Numbered from the stretch's first letter, positions 13,181 through 24,689 are shown. The stretch is 64,000 nucleotides of DNA from Aselliscus stoliczkanus (GCA_033961575.1 CM066737.1:95198709-95262708), one strand, 5' to 3'. Numbers and translations are program-made. The notes: a model not told the origin generated them from the letters alone.

Positions 13181-13328
13181 TTATGGCTTATGGGTGGTCA
13201 GCGTCTTAAGAAAGCCTGTATCCTAGGACATGATAAAAATTCTGATCCCTGATCACTGGAAGGGCAGTAATTACTAGCCTGAGCTAGATGTGAATGTCCA
13301 TACATTAGTTTAAAAAAATGAACTTCTT

Positions 13329-13814
13329 GGGCTGGCAGAGGGGCACGTTGATTGAGAGCTGGCTTGGGATGCCAGCGGCCCGGGTTTGGATCCCACATAT
13401 GAGGACCAGTGACACTGTGCCCTCTACAGCTAAGATGGTGAATAACAGCTCCACCTGGAGCTGGGCTGCTGTGAGTCCCCCGGATGGCATAGCTGCAGCC
13501 CCTGCTGCAGTGGGCTGCCATAGGCTACAGTGAGTGGCCAGCAGCCAGCGTGAGCGGCTGGCGGCCAGTGTGAGCTGCCAAGAGCCACTGTGAGCAGCCG
13601 TCCAGAGGCCGGCGACTGATCTGCCTCATCCGAGAAGAGCGCAATGATGATACCAACATGGGCCAGTGAAGCGATATCAACATGGGCCAGTGAAGCAATA
13701 TCCTCCATAACTAGACTGAATAACAAAAGGACAGCAACTTGTCTGTTCCCCTTCCCCGTTTCCCCAATGCTGTTCCCCTCCCCCAATTCTCCAATAAAAT
13801 CTTAAAAAAAACAT
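13329..13814 (+). mobile_element. Long tRNA-derived SINE
   Basis: Perfect 12-bp duplication aatgaacttctt (13317-13328 and 13815-13826). Head, body and tail (ccaattctccaataaaatct) all present. Contains an internal duplication of the tatcaacatgggccagtgaa segment near 13650-13700. Confidence 0.93.
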
Positions 13815-13924
13815 AATGAACTTCTTATGAAGGGACTCTAGGTAAAGTTGGAAAATGCATTTTTAAAAAGCTATTTAAAATAATTTTTAACTGTGCTATT
13901 GTTTTGCTTTTAACTAACTTCAAA

Positions 13925-14760
13925 ATACTTGTTCTCAACAATAGAAAAATGAGCAAAGGACAGATTATCCTCAGAAGAAAACACAAATGTCTAATAAACA
14001 TTTGAAAAGTATTCAATCTTGTAATCAAAATAATGCAAATTGAAACAGTGTGATACCATTTTTTGGTTTATAAAATTGACAACAACAATACTCAGTGCCA
14101 GTGAGATGGCAGCAAGATAGGTGCTTTCATACCTTATAATATGAGTAAAAATGATACAGCTTTTGTAGAAGGTAATTTACCAATATGTTAAAATGTGCTT
14201 CAAATGTTTATCTTTAAAACGCTCATACCCTTGATCTAAGTAATTCAGTTTCTAGGCATCTATCCTAAGGAAATAGTCTGAGGTTCAGAATTATGTTTAG
14301 AATGTTATTTGTATTAGTAAAATATAAACAACTTAATATTCAAGAACAGAAATATTTAAATAAATTATGGTTTTTCTATTCAGCAGAATGTTTTACAGCT
14401 ATCAAAATTAGTGAGAGTTACATGGAAATCGCTACCTTCTGCTCATTTTACTGTGAACCTGAAACTGCTCCAAAAAAATAGTCTATTAATTTAAAAAATA
14501 TTCAGGCTAAACACTATTTAAATGACATGATAAAATAATCATGGTATGTTGAGTGCAAAAAAATTCTTACAGTAGTAAGATCCCAAAGTTGTTAATATGT
14601 ATATATGATATATCAGAAAGCCTGAAAAGAGATATAGAAAACTTTAACAATACTTGTATTTGAGAGGTAGAATTATTGGTGAATTTTGATATCTTCTCTT
14701 TATTTCCCTGAGTTTTTTATAATATATATTATGATGATGATGATAAGAAAAATTGATATG
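13925..14760 (+). mobile_element. L1M fragment, sense
   Basis: Decayed L1 ORF2 C-terminal/3' sequence in sense orientation (patches aaatgagcaaaggacagatt, taatgcaaattgaaacagtg, ttctaggcatctatcctaag). It ends in A/T-rich sequence with a short ATG-repeat run near 14730-14745. Confidence 0.6.
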
Positions 14761-14817
14761 AGTATTTATTTGAGTTTAATCTTTATCAATAATCATTCTC
14801 TCTCCAGTGACTTTAAA

Positions 14818-14960
14818 TTCCCCCATTCAACAAATGTTTATTGAGGACCTTCTATATGCCAGGTGCTGCCCTAGGAACTAGGGATGTAGCAATGAAAAGG
14901 ACAGACCAAGTCCCTGTTTTCTTGGCGCTTCCATTGTAGTTGGGGGAGACTGGCCATAAA
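14818..14960 (-). mobile_element. L2 3' end, antisense
   Basis: Begins ttcaacaaatgtttattgag and continues with ctatatgccaggtgctgccc, the reverse complement of the L2 3' terminus. Confidence 0.7.
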
Positions 14961-15350
14961 TATACAACGTCTCCTCATCAGAAGACCAGGACCTCTCTTC
15001 AGTCTGCACTCCTGCACTTAGCTGAATGAATGACCTAACCTAGTGGCTTTAAAGATCATTTGTATTCTGACAGCTTCTTAACCTGTATCTCTATCTTAGT
15101 CCTGTGTTCCAAACTCCAGACTTGTATATTCAACTGCCTATCTGGCATCGCCACTTGGAGATCTAATAGGCATGTTAAACCAAATGTGTGAGAATGGAAT
15201 TCTTGATCTCCTCATCCCTGTCCCTCCTACCGTCGAACATATTCTTTCAGCATCTTTTGCATCCTAAGGAATGGCAATGAACTTTCCAGTTCTTTAGGCC
15301 AGTAATTTGGAGTTATCCTGACTCCTCTCATTCTTCCACACTCTATTATA

Positions 15351-15432
15351 TTGGGTTGTCGAAAAAGTCATGACGTATTTTTTTCTATGTTTTTCGTTGC
15401 AAAAATGCATCATGACTTTTCCAACAACCGAA
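15351..15432 (+). mobile_element. Mariner-type MITE (ttgggttgtc termini), copy 1
   Basis: 82 bp flanked by TA; inverted termini ttgggttgtcgaaaaagtca and the reverse complement of tgacttttccaacaacc. Near-palindromic. Same family as 17510-17586. Confidence 0.88.
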
Positions 15433-15930
15433 TACATCCAATCTATCACAAATTTTATTTATTCAAAATCTATCCACTATCTGACCCCTTCTCACCACCT
15501 TCACTGCTGTGACCCTGGCTCCAGCCTCCATTTACTCTTGCCAGATTCTGACACCAGGTACCTCAGTGGTTTTCTTACCATTTATTCTCAACATAGCAGC
15601 CAGGTGGTCCTGTTAAAACTAGGTTAGCTCATATCACTCCCTCTTATAAACTTGGTAATGGCTCCCATCTCCTCAAAGTGAAAGTCAGTCTTTATCTTAC
15701 AGAATCCTAAAAATCTCACACCACTGGATACTTCCCATCCCATTCCTTCTGCCTCACCTCCCTGCCTATATCTCCTACTATTTTTCCTTTTTTCTCACTT
15801 CTCCAGACATACTGGCCTTCTTATTATTCCTGGAAGTAGCCGGGCATGCTCCTGCCTCATGCCTTTGCACTTGCTGTTTTCCCTGCCTGGTCCATTTTTT
15901 CTCCACATGGCTCAATTGATTCTTTATATA

Positions 15931-16029
15931 CTGGTTGCCAAAAAATATATACACATTTTAAGATAACATCTCTTAAAATGTGTATACATTTTTTCTTAAA
16001 ATGTGCATACACTTTTTTGGCACCCTCTG
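15931..16029 (+). mobile_element. Tc1/mariner-type MITE (ggtgccaaaaa termini), copy 1
   Basis: 99 bp flanked by TA; ends ctggttgccaaaaaatatat and cttttttggcaccctctg are inverted. The middle holds a hairpin, acacattttaaga with tcttaaaatgtgt. Confidence 0.8.
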
Positions 16030-16041
16030 TATTTATACATA

Positions 16042-16167
16042 CTGGGGGTGCCAAAAAAATGTATATACATGACTTGTATTCATTTTTTGTTATAGGTATA
16101 TATTCAGTGTTACAATTTTAATACAGTTTTTTCTTAAAATATGTATACCCGTTTTTGGCACTCTTTG
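16042..16167 (+). mobile_element. Tc1/mariner-type MITE (ggtgccaaaaa termini), copy 2
   Basis: 126 bp flanked by TA; ends ctgggggtgccaaaaaaatg and cgtttttggcactctttg. It begins 12 bases after copy 1. Confidence 0.8.
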
Positions 16168-16480
16168 TATATACCCCCTACATTTCCTATCCCTCTTCTT
16201 TGCCTTACTTTTTTGTATAGGTTAGCTCATATCATTCCCTACTCAAAATTAACATCTTTTAACATACTACACATTTTGCATTCTTTTTTGTTGTTTATTA
16301 TCTTTAAGTATCACAGTGGCAGGCTTGTTTGTCTGTTTTGTTCCCTGATGTGTCCTCAGAACCTAAAAGAGTGCCTGGCACACATCAAGCTCTCAAATAG
16401 TGTTTGTTGGATGTTGAAATAAAGAATAGTGGATAGATATTATGAAGACAATTTAAATTGTTTATAAAAGTTCAAATGAG

Positions 16481-16919
16481 GGCCAGCCGAGTGGCACATT
16501 GGTTAAGAGCTGGCTTGGGACACCAGCGGCCCTGGTTTGGATCCCACATATGAGGGCCAGTGACACTGCCTTCTACAGCTAAGATGGTGAACAACAGTTC
16601 CACCTGGAGCTGGGCTGCGCAAGTCCTAGCGACGGTGTAGGCTGCAGCCCCTGCTGCAGTGGGCTGCCATAGGCTACAATGAGTGGCCAGCAGCCAGATT
16701 GAGCTGCCGGCAGCCAGCATGAGCTGCCAAGAGCCTCTGTGAGCTGCCATCCAGAGGCTGGTGACCGATCTGCCGAGAAGAGCACAATGACGATACCAAC
16801 ATGGGTCAGTGAAGCGATGTTCTCCACAACTAGACTGAAGAACAAAAGGACAGCAACTTGTCTGTTCCCCTTCCCCAGTTCCCCAATGCTGTTTCCCTCC
16901 CCAATTTCCCAATTTAAAA
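16481..16919 (+). mobile_element. Long tRNA-derived SINE
   Basis: Perfect 15-bp duplication aaaagttcaaatgag (16466-16480 and 16920-16934). Full head (ggccagccgagtggcacatt), body, and C-rich tail ending in poly-A. Confidence 0.93.
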
Positions 16920-17278
16920 AAAAGTTCAAATGAGTTTTAAATGTTCCACATACCTGGGAGTAATATAATTTAACAGTTAGTAGATAATGTTCGTTTTCAA
17001 AGTACGTCTCTTTTCCTGTTAGCCACCTCTTTCTCCCTATACTTGGGGCACCTGATACTTGATTAAATTTCCAACATCTCTGAATTAACAGATGAGGAAT
17101 TACTTCTTTAAATTTATTTTAAATTAGATATGTTACATGAATTTGTTCTCATTGTAAAAGTAAATCAAAATAACAAATATGGAGTAAACAATGAAAACAT
17201 CCCTTCATCTCTTCTCCCAATGACATCTTCTTCCCCAGAGGTAACTCCAGCCGACAATTTGTTGTGTGTCCTCTTAGG

Positions 17279-17504
17279 TTAGTGCTGTCCAACATAACTT
17301 TCTGTGATGACAAGAATGTTCTATATCTAATATAGTGGCACTAATATAGTAGCCACTAGTCACACGTGGTTACTGAGCACTTGAAATATGGCTAGTGTGA
17401 CTGAGAAACTGAGTTTTTAATTTAATTTCATTTTAATTAGTTACAATTTGAATTTAAATAGCCACATGTGTCTGATGGCTGCCATATTGGACAACAGAGT
17501 TCTA
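17279..17504 (+). mobile_element. hAT-type non-autonomous element
   Basis: Inverted ends agtgctgtccaac ... ttggacaacagagttct, with internal patches gtagccactagtcacacgtg and gagcacttgaaatatggcta, known from ancient mammalian hAT-Charlie repeats. A related piece may lie at 4610-4680. Confidence 0.65.
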
Positions 17505-17509
17505 AACTA

Positions 17510-17586
17510 TTGGGTTGTCAGAAGAGTCATGACGTATTTTTTTCTGTTTTTCATTGCAAAAATATGTCATTTTTCCGACAACCCAA
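17510..17586 (+). mobile_element. Mariner-type MITE (ttgggttgtc termini), copy 2
   Basis: 77 bp flanked by TA (17508-17509, 17587-17588), with inverted ends ttgggttgtcagaagagtca and ttttccgacaaccca. It lies just outside a hAT-type repeat. Confidence 0.88.
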
Positions 17587-18235
17587 TATTCTACACAATT
17601 ACCTATTTCTCTCTCTCTTTAACCACATATGATGTCATACTATATAACATGTATATATATTGCATATATTGTTTTATGACTTGCTTTTTCCATTCAAAAA
17701 AAAGTCTTAGAAATTCTTCCCTGTCAGCACATATGTATCTGTCTTACTGGGTTTAATGGTGCCTATCACTTCATAATATGTGCATACTATACTCAGCTAA
17801 ATGAAAAATGGATACTTCTTGGTACTGAGCCATATACTGGGCCTCCTTTTCCTCCACTGCACTGGCAGCTGTTAAAGCTTTGCACCAGCTGCCTGATGGG
17901 AGATTTTACATAATCAATAACACAATCTAAGAATCCAGTGAGTCACTGTTGGGCCTCACTGTAAGGTCTGCTTTTTCTTTCCTCTCTGTCTTCAAAAGAT
18001 TAAAATATTCTGACACCAAATAAAATCATGCTTTAAAAAATATGTTCATATAGGTAAATGTAAACCTAACAGTATGGCACTGAGGGATGAGATGCTGTAA
18101 TGTCTTTTTGTAATTCTAAATTTGGGGTTCTGAAGCTGGTGTGTCCTGGGGCAAAAGGCCTATCTTGGGAAGTAGAGTCTTTCCAAAGTCTTGTTCTTGT
18201 CTCTTTAGCATGTCCTGATTAAAATGTCCTGTCTT

Positions 18236-18333
18236 GGGCGGGCCGAGGGGCGCGGTGGTTGGGCGCTGGCTTGGGAGGCCAGCGGCCCCGGTTCGGGTCC
18301 CACATGTGAGGGCCAGTGACACTGCCCTCAAAA

Positions 18334-18374
<41 letters not shown>
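18236..18374 (+). mobile_element. Short tRNA SINE with (AAAT)n tail
   Basis: Perfect 15-bp duplication aaaatgtcctgtctt (18221-18235 and 18375-18389). A GC-rich head (gggcgggccgaggggcgcgg) is followed by about eleven AAAT units, showing that tails of this family convert into microsatellites. Confidence 0.93.
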
Positions 18375-18376
<2 letters not shown>

Positions 18377-19227
18377 AATGTCCTGTCTTTGTAAAATTCT
18401 GTCCTACTGGAAGACATCCTTGAGATAGTTATGACTTTATTAACTATGGGTAATTCACTTTATAATTGATCTCCATACTTCTAATATGCCGTGTCAACAT
18501 TTGCTAGCTAACATCTATTGAGCTTGGCATCATACTGTTATATACACTGCATCAGTCAAGGCCCTGGTCAAGGCACAGACAGCTTGCTTTAAAGAAGAAA
18601 ATTGAAGAGAGTCTAATACAGGGACTATTTACAAAGGCATGGGCAGGGTTTAAGGAAACCCTAGGGAATAGTATGCACCCTTAGGCATCAAAGGACAAGA
18701 AGAGAGTGTGATTACCAGAACTTCACAGAGCACTCTATAAAAAGGGCCCCTCACAGAAGCTGTGGGCTTCAGTAAAAGGACAGAACCAACATACTGCCCC
18801 CTAGAAGATAGAATGTCAGGGAGATAAATATCCTGAGCTCACTCTTGTCCTGCTCTCCAGTTTTCTGCTTGCTTCCCATGAACCCAACCCAACTGGAAGA
18901 GGGAAGGCAACAGAGCCCACTGGTACAGTCCATGTAGGAAGCCATACAGAGAAGTGTAGAGAAGAGACCAGATGCTGGAGGGGAAAAGGAAAAATATTAA
19001 TCACACACATATCATGTCATTTCCTCCTCACAATAGCTTCATGAGGTTGATCATTTTATTATCCCCTTTCTATATATGAGGATACTGAAAGTTAGAGAGG
19101 TTAAGAACCAGAGATTTTCCAAAAATCCAATTTAAAAAAATCAAATGAATATTAAATAATGAAGCTAGGATTTGAACTCAGGCCTGTCTCACTGGATTTC
19201 TCCTCTGTAGTTAAGAACAGCTTAGTT

Positions 19228-19788
19228 TGGGGGCCAACCGAGTGGCTCGGTTGGTTAAGATTTGACACAAGAGAGCGAGCTCTGAGCAACAGGGCCACCA
19301 GTTCGATTCCCACATGGGCCAGTGATGTTGTGCCCAAGCTGAGCTGTTGCTGAGCTGCCAACAGGTAGCAGGATGGCTCAGCTGGTGTAACAACAAGATT
19401 GCCTGTTTGATGGTGAGCTACACCCTCCCGCAACTAAGACTGAACTCAGCATCTTGAGCTGAGCTGCCACCCGAATGGCTCAGAGGATGGAGCATGCGCT
19501 CTTAACAACAAGACTGCTGGTTCCACTCCCACATGGGATGGTGGCTTCGCCTTCCCGCAACTAAGATAGAATACAGCACCTTGAGCTTAGAGGCCACGAG
19601 CTGCCAACGAGAAGCCAGATGGCGACTGGTGCCCTCCACAATGAAGATTGAAGAACAACAACTTGGCTGGTCCCCTTCCCCAATTCCCCAACACTGTTCC
19701 CCTCCCCTAATTCCACAACGATATCTTTTAAACAAACAAACAAACAAATAAATAAATAAAAATGGATACGGTGGTAAATTTTAAAAAA
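19228..19788 (+). mobile_element. Composite SINE with three tRNA-like modules
   Basis: About 560 bp between imperfect duplications (aagaacagcttagtt at 19213-19227, aagaacaacttagct at 19789-19803). It has a complete tRNA-like head (ggccaaccgagtggctcggt ... agttcgattcccacatgggc), then two further ggatggctcag-like modules, each followed by cccgcaactaaga..., then the same C-rich tail as the long SINEs (ccccttccccaattcccc). Confidence 0.88.
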
Positions 19789-21584
19789 AAGAACAACTTA
19801 GCTTAAACAAGCAATTCTGTGGTGGTCGTCACCATCAGCAGTGCTATGCTAAATTCTGACTGGATGATGAGCTTGCTGTCTAACTGGTCCAGTTGTTAGT
19901 CAGTGATACACATTGCATAAGAATAGGTTCTACTGACCAGTTTTTGCATTCAAGTAATGTTTGCATTGTACATCTTATATAGTGCTTCATAGCTTTTGTT
20001 TTAAGGAAGTATTTGTCAATATCCAATGAAACACTTCCTGCCAATGAAATGCCCAGCATCTAATGTCTTCCCCTTTAAAAAACCTGATGGAAAGATGGCT
20101 TTGGTATGTTACTATGGTGCAGTTTTACATAACCAGAACTTGCACGACAATTAGGGAACATATTCACATGCAATGACTGGATGTTCTGAAATCTTAAATT
20201 AGGTAGAGAGAAGTTTTAGTGCAGTGTAGCTCCAAATCTGTGGTCTGGGAAGGCCCCTGCACATGTGAGGTCCAGGGTGCTGGGCCAGGGCTTCTTAACC
20301 CTTTAAAGTCCTTGCTCTCTTCTGTCAAACATAAAAATTTTATGTGCCTCCCCAACCCTGAATTTGGAATATGGCTTCCTAGGCGGGCAGGGTCTGTCCT
20401 GTGATGATCTCTACCTGTCCAGAGGCTTGATTTCTATGACTTGTGTGTTAAGAAGGGTAGGATTTTTTCTGGCAAATATAAAATTATTGAATATTGAATA
20501 TGCCTTTTCAAATGGAAACCTTCTCCCATTCTACAACAGCCACCCTTCAGATTGCTGCCCCAGAGTCAATTCTGTTCCTTCCTTATTTCTCTCCCCTATT
20601 TATTCACCCTGCAAACATTGAGAGCATATGAAACACAGAGCATGTGCTAGGAAACACTTGACAATGTGATCTGCCCCTTTGCTCCTGTTTTCCCCACAGT
20701 TTCTATGCCAGGGTTGCCTTAAAAGAATCCTTCATCTCTTGAGCTAATTCAGTGAGTGTGAGTTCCTTTCAACCAGGAGAGTCAGATTAGAATACACAGA
20801 TTGTAAGTGCTGAAAAGGGGATTTGAACCCCCGTTTGTGCCTATGGGGTCTCTGTTCTTGTCACTGAATCCTTTTGCCACATTATAAACGCTGCTCGGGC
20901 CCACCATGACCCACAAAGTCACCTTAATGTATTTGAAAAAGAACCAATAACAGACTTAAGTTTTCTGAATCCATGTTCCAAGTCTTGGGCTGCTTTCAGG
21001 TCTCTGAATGGGAGGGTGGGGGTTAAGAAAGTCTCAGGCAATTGGGAGTTCTCCAAACAACTCTGGGGCAGGACTCCAGCTTCCAGAGCGGAAGGTGCTA
21101 CAATGGGGAGCGGGTGGGGGCAGGGCAGGGTCCGTTCTTGGCAGTGCAGAGGAGAGCGGGGGCTCCTCCAGGATGGGCCTGGTCTTATCCCTACTTTTAT
21201 CCCCAGTTCTAACATCCCCAGTGCCTGACATATATTTGAATGAGTGAATGAATGAGTGAATAAGTGAATGGCAGAAGTGGGTCATAGCCCCTCTTCAAAT
21301 GCATGGATCGTTCTTCAGTTGAGTCTTCTCAGGTTGAGGAACACCTGTTTCCATCTCTAAGAAATAATTCATGCAACAATATTATGAGTAATGTTTACAG
21401 TGACTCATCAATTTCAGCTTCAAAAATACCAAAGATGATGCGGTGATGACCATGGTAATGACATAGTTCAAAGATTACAAATGGATGACTCTGGATTGCA
21501 TTTGCCCTGTTTACAAAAATCCCCCTGGCTTTGTCTTCTCCTGTCTGGAGAGTGAGGTTTTCATTTTAAGAGGCTGACTGAAAA

Positions 21585-21902
21585 ATGCAGAGCCACTTCC
21601 TGGGCAGACTTCCAAGTGACTACATCTCTCTCACAGCGCTCCCCAGAGCCCCAGCACCAGCTGCCCGGGGCGGGGCCTACAGCCGTTGGTGGCTGTTGGA
21701 GGTACCACAGGAGCAGTTATCTGCAGCCCGCCAGAAATGCTGTGCGTTTAGGCCCTCTCAGGGAGCAGATAACGTCTTTGGCCTTTGCATTGAAGAGATG
21801 TCAGAGTTTGTGATTGGCCAGACTGGTGTGTGTGAAATACAGGAGATGTCTGCCACATTGCTGAGTATGGCACTCTTTCCAGCTGAGTACCCCAGGGTGT
21901 GG
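21585..21902 (+). promoter_or_regulatory. Candidate alternative promoter / first exon of PCYT1B
   Basis: A GC box (GGGGCGGGGC, 21667-21676) sits in a locally GC-richer patch 0.7 kb upstream of the first PCYT1B exon in the window. An ATG at 21585 opens a frame of 106 codons up to a good donor (gtgtgg|gtaagt; exon end 21902). That boundary is phase 0, matching the phase 0 start of the exon at 22378, so splicing would be in frame across a 475-bp intron. Chance phase agreement is one in three. I do not recognise the encoded peptide, and no TATA box is obvious. Treat as a hypothesis: it could equally be a conserved enhancer or nothing. Confidence 0.25.
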
Positions 21903-21989
21903 GTAAGTCTCAATGCTCAAAGTCTGCCCTTGTTGGTTGTGAAATGTTCAAAGCTGATCATTGTGACCTTCCAAGGGCATGACTTAGCA

Positions 21990-22170
21990 TATTTCTTAAT
22001 CCTACTGAGCCTCAGTTTCCTTTTCTATGAAATGGAGGTGTATTATCCTGTACCATAGAAGGACAGAATGCCTATGGAAGGATAGAAGGATCTAGCCATC
22101 ACAGGATGTTGTGAGGCCTACCTCATCTGGTACCTGGCATATAGTAGACACTAAAGAGCTCTTACTATTT
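21990..22170 (+). mobile_element. MIR SINE, sense
   Basis: ctactgagcctcagtttcct, then tatgaaatggaggtg and cctggcatatagtagacact. Lies in the gap between the candidate alternative exon and the first PCYT1B exon in the window. Confidence 0.75.
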
Positions 22171-22377
22171 CTGAAGAATCAGTCAAAAAAAAAAAAAGGT
22201 TTCAGTAATGATGTCCCCATTTTTATTTCTAATAGTACAATATTTTTCTGAAAGACTCAGCAGATACAGTCTATTTCTTGATCATACCTGTATAGCCAAC
22301 AGAAATAAAACTTCAGGGGAAGTTAGTACCAAAGTAAAATTTGTCAGCCTCTATTCCCTTTGTTTTTTCCTTTCTAG

Positions 22378-22477
22378 ACCCTGAATGCACCTGCCCCATT
22401 TGCAGATGAAACCAGCTGCCAGTGCCAAGCACCCCATGAAAAACTGACCATTGCTCAGGCCCGCTTAGGAACACCAG
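22378..22477 (+). CDS. PCYT1B: PCYT1B exon, end of N-terminal region (first coding exon in window)
   Basis: This 100-nt exon starts after a pyrimidine-rich acceptor (tttcctttctag) and ends before gtgagg. It encodes 33 codons beginning [16 protein letters not shown] and ending QARLGTP, plus one base, so the intron is phase 1. Its first codon is in phase 0, so the upstream exon must end on a complete codon. The segment is the divergent linker before the catalytic domain. The [18 protein letters not shown] stretch is typical of the beta isozyme and differs from CCT-alpha here. No exon matching the usual PCYT1B first coding exon was seen upstream in the window, so that exon probably lies before base 1. 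A candidate alternative first exon is at 21585-21902. Confidence 0.95.
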
Positions 22478-22674
22478 GTGAGGCTGTACTTCTCATTCTC
22501 TGAATGGGCCCAGTCTTGGCATCGAAAGCAGCAGAAAGGCCCATCATTGTGAGTAGCACTCCCTTTCAATCGGAGAGTTGAATTTAGAGATCATAGCACA
22601 GTAGCGCAAAAAGGATAACACCAACAGTAATAAACTTGACCAACCCAAGTAGCTGAATAAAATGTGCCGCGGGA

Positions 22675-22800
22675 GACTGGAGTTGGAGCCCCAGCTACGC
22701 CATTTACTAGTACTGTAGCCTTGGGCAAGTCATGAGAATAATGGGAATCTGTTTCCTCTCATGCAAACAGGGACAGCAATACTTGCCTATAACAACTAGG
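22675..22800 (+). mobile_element. MIR SINE, sense
   Basis: ggagccccagctacgccatt, then gtagccttgggcaagtcatg and a cctctcatgcaaacaggg core. Confidence 0.7.
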
Positions 22801-24067
22801 CTCGGTTAAAAATATCAAAGTAGTTTTTGAACCATGAAGGTTTATACAAACCTAAGCTACTATAATTATTATCACTTTTAAAAGTGTGTGTGTTAAAAAC
22901 GTTTCCCCAAGTGTGCCTTTAAAAGCCTGGGCTCTGCTCTCAGAATTTGTTCATTCATTCACTCCTTTAGTGTATGCCAGAGCTGGACAAGGAAGAGATT
23001 TAAAAATAACTCTAAGGTACCATCTCTGTTTCCCAAGAGCTTCACTATAATTAACAAGACAACTAGATATAAAATAAAACCCACCAGTAGAGGGCAGGCA
23101 TGTGCTTAGAGTTCAATCCTGCAACACAGATGATTCTGACAGTTTTAAAACAGTCATTTGGCCTGGAGCAGTCAGGCAAGACCTGGTAACAGACCTCCTT
23201 TTGGGAGACGTAAGATTTGAACTATGTGGGCAGAAAATGGAAGGGTGTTCTGGGCCAGTGGAACAGAAATAGTGAAGGCATGGAGATAGAGGGCTGTGGA
23301 GCCGTAAATGAATGGCATTCCAATTGGCTGGGATGGAGTGGGAAATAAAACTAGTTAGCAGGTAAGCTTTGAGCCATTTAAGATGGCTCAAAAACAAACA
23401 TCCTGAATTTAACAGAATCCATGGGACAAAGGACAGTTTTCTTAATAAGACAAAACAGACCCACACTTGGGGTTTATAATGCACTTCAAGATTATACTTA
23501 TAATTGAAATATTTCACTATCTCTGTCATTAGCCCTATTTTATGACTTAACAAAGTTGCCTGCAATGTGTTTCTCAATTTTAGGTCTGCCCAAATGGGTT
23601 GGCATATAAATTCTAAAAGAGGTGAGGACAAACTCTGCTCATAGCTCTTATTTCCTGGACCTCATCAGTGAGGTCACAAGGATGATGAAACATCAAGAAA
23701 ACAATAGAGCAGCTGGAATTGGCACCTTTGATCTTAGCTCAACTAGTCCAGCTGTGGAGCTATGAACCTAGAGGATTTAGTATGTATCCTGAGACAGAGA
23801 GAATCACTCCTGTCTCTTGAGGTAAAGGAAAACTCCAAGTGATTGTTTCATAGGTTCCTTTCCATTAATGCTGACTTTTTTCTCAAAGGGAAACTCAGTT
23901 CTGACTTCCTATTTTCCTTCTCAGAAAGGGGATTTGTATTATTCTGTTTCCACAATGTGCAGAATTTCCCAAATTCATCTTTCAAGAGCTACCTTAATGA
24001 ATTTTGCCTTATTTGTATGCCCCCTGTACTATAATTTACTTAATATTTCATTTAAAAAGCAAACGTC

Positions 24068-24170
24068 GGGCCGGCCAAGTGGCACAGTGGTTAAGTGCTG
24101 GCTTGGGAAGCCAGCGGCCCCAGTTCGGGTCCCACATATGAGGGCCCTCTAAAAAAAACAACAAGCAAAG
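24068..24170 (+). mobile_element. Short tRNA SINE with small internal deletion
   Basis: Duplication aaaagcaaacgtc / aaaagcaaaagtc (24055-24067 and 24171-24183). The head is intact but the usual cagtgacactgc segment after gagggc is deleted. Confidence 0.9.
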
Positions 24171-24399
24171 AAAAGCAAAAGTCCATTATTATCATATATT
24201 GAAAATAGTTTCACTGGCTATAAGTAGATGAAAATTATAACATTTACATAAAACTGTAAAGTTTATAAAATATGTAACTATTAGATTTTAAAAGGTTAAT
24301 TTTTGTGCCACCTTTTTTGCACATCAATTGTATACAAAACCAATAATAATAGTTACCATAATTACTGGGCATTTAGCCTGTAGTTTGGTTGTATGACAT

Positions 24400-24560
24400 C
24401 AGATAAGCTGCTTAACTCTGCTGAGCTTTCATCTGTCCTCTGTGAAATGAGCATAGTAAGTCCATTCTCCCCTACCTACCTCACAGAATTGATGCAAAGA
24501 TCAAGCAAAATATATGGGCTTTGTAAATTGTATATGTACTTTTAAGGTATTGTTTAAATG
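24400..24560 (+). mobile_element. MIR SINE, sense
   Basis: gctgagctttcatctgtcct, ctgtgaaatgagcatagtaa and ctacctcacagaattgatgc follow the MIR order. Confidence 0.65.
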
Positions 24561-24689
24561 TAGGCTGTTAATAGCCGTAATCAAAAGTGAATACTCAAAA
24601 AAAAAAAAAAAAAAGAATCATCCTTTTGCTGTTGCCTAAATCCAAAGCAATGCCAAGAAACGCCATAACAGACCCCACAAAAAAATGTT

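Larger units (their letters stand above)
15050..16425 (+). mobile_element. L2 (LINE-2) 3' region, sense, broken by three MITEs
   Basis: Runs through typical L2 3' patches in order: gttatcctgactcctctcat, tctgaccccttctcaccacc, tcctgcctcatgcctttgca (near 15850), and finally gagtgcctggcacacatcaa (near 16375). MITEs at 15351-15432, 15931-16029 and 16042-16167 interrupt it, so they are younger. Confidence 0.75.
1..22377 (+). other. Upstream intron or 5' flank of PCYT1B
   Basis: No exon was recognised here. The interval holds old repeats (MIR, L2, L1M, Tigger, hAT), at least seven tRNA-derived SINEs and several MITEs listed separately. Short open frames throughout lack homology I can recognise and mostly fall in repeats. 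Since the exon at 22378 needs an upstream coding exon ending in phase 0, this is most likely intron 1, with the usual first exon before base 1. Stretches 1-1260, 1390-2470, 2700-4850, 7170-8590, 12100-13310 and 19810-21580 show nothing I can name. Confidence 0.7.

Noticed and set aside
23113..23631. 172-codon minus-strand open frame
   Set aside because: It crosses antisense L2-like sequence, has no recognisable motif and no splice or promoter context; chance frame.
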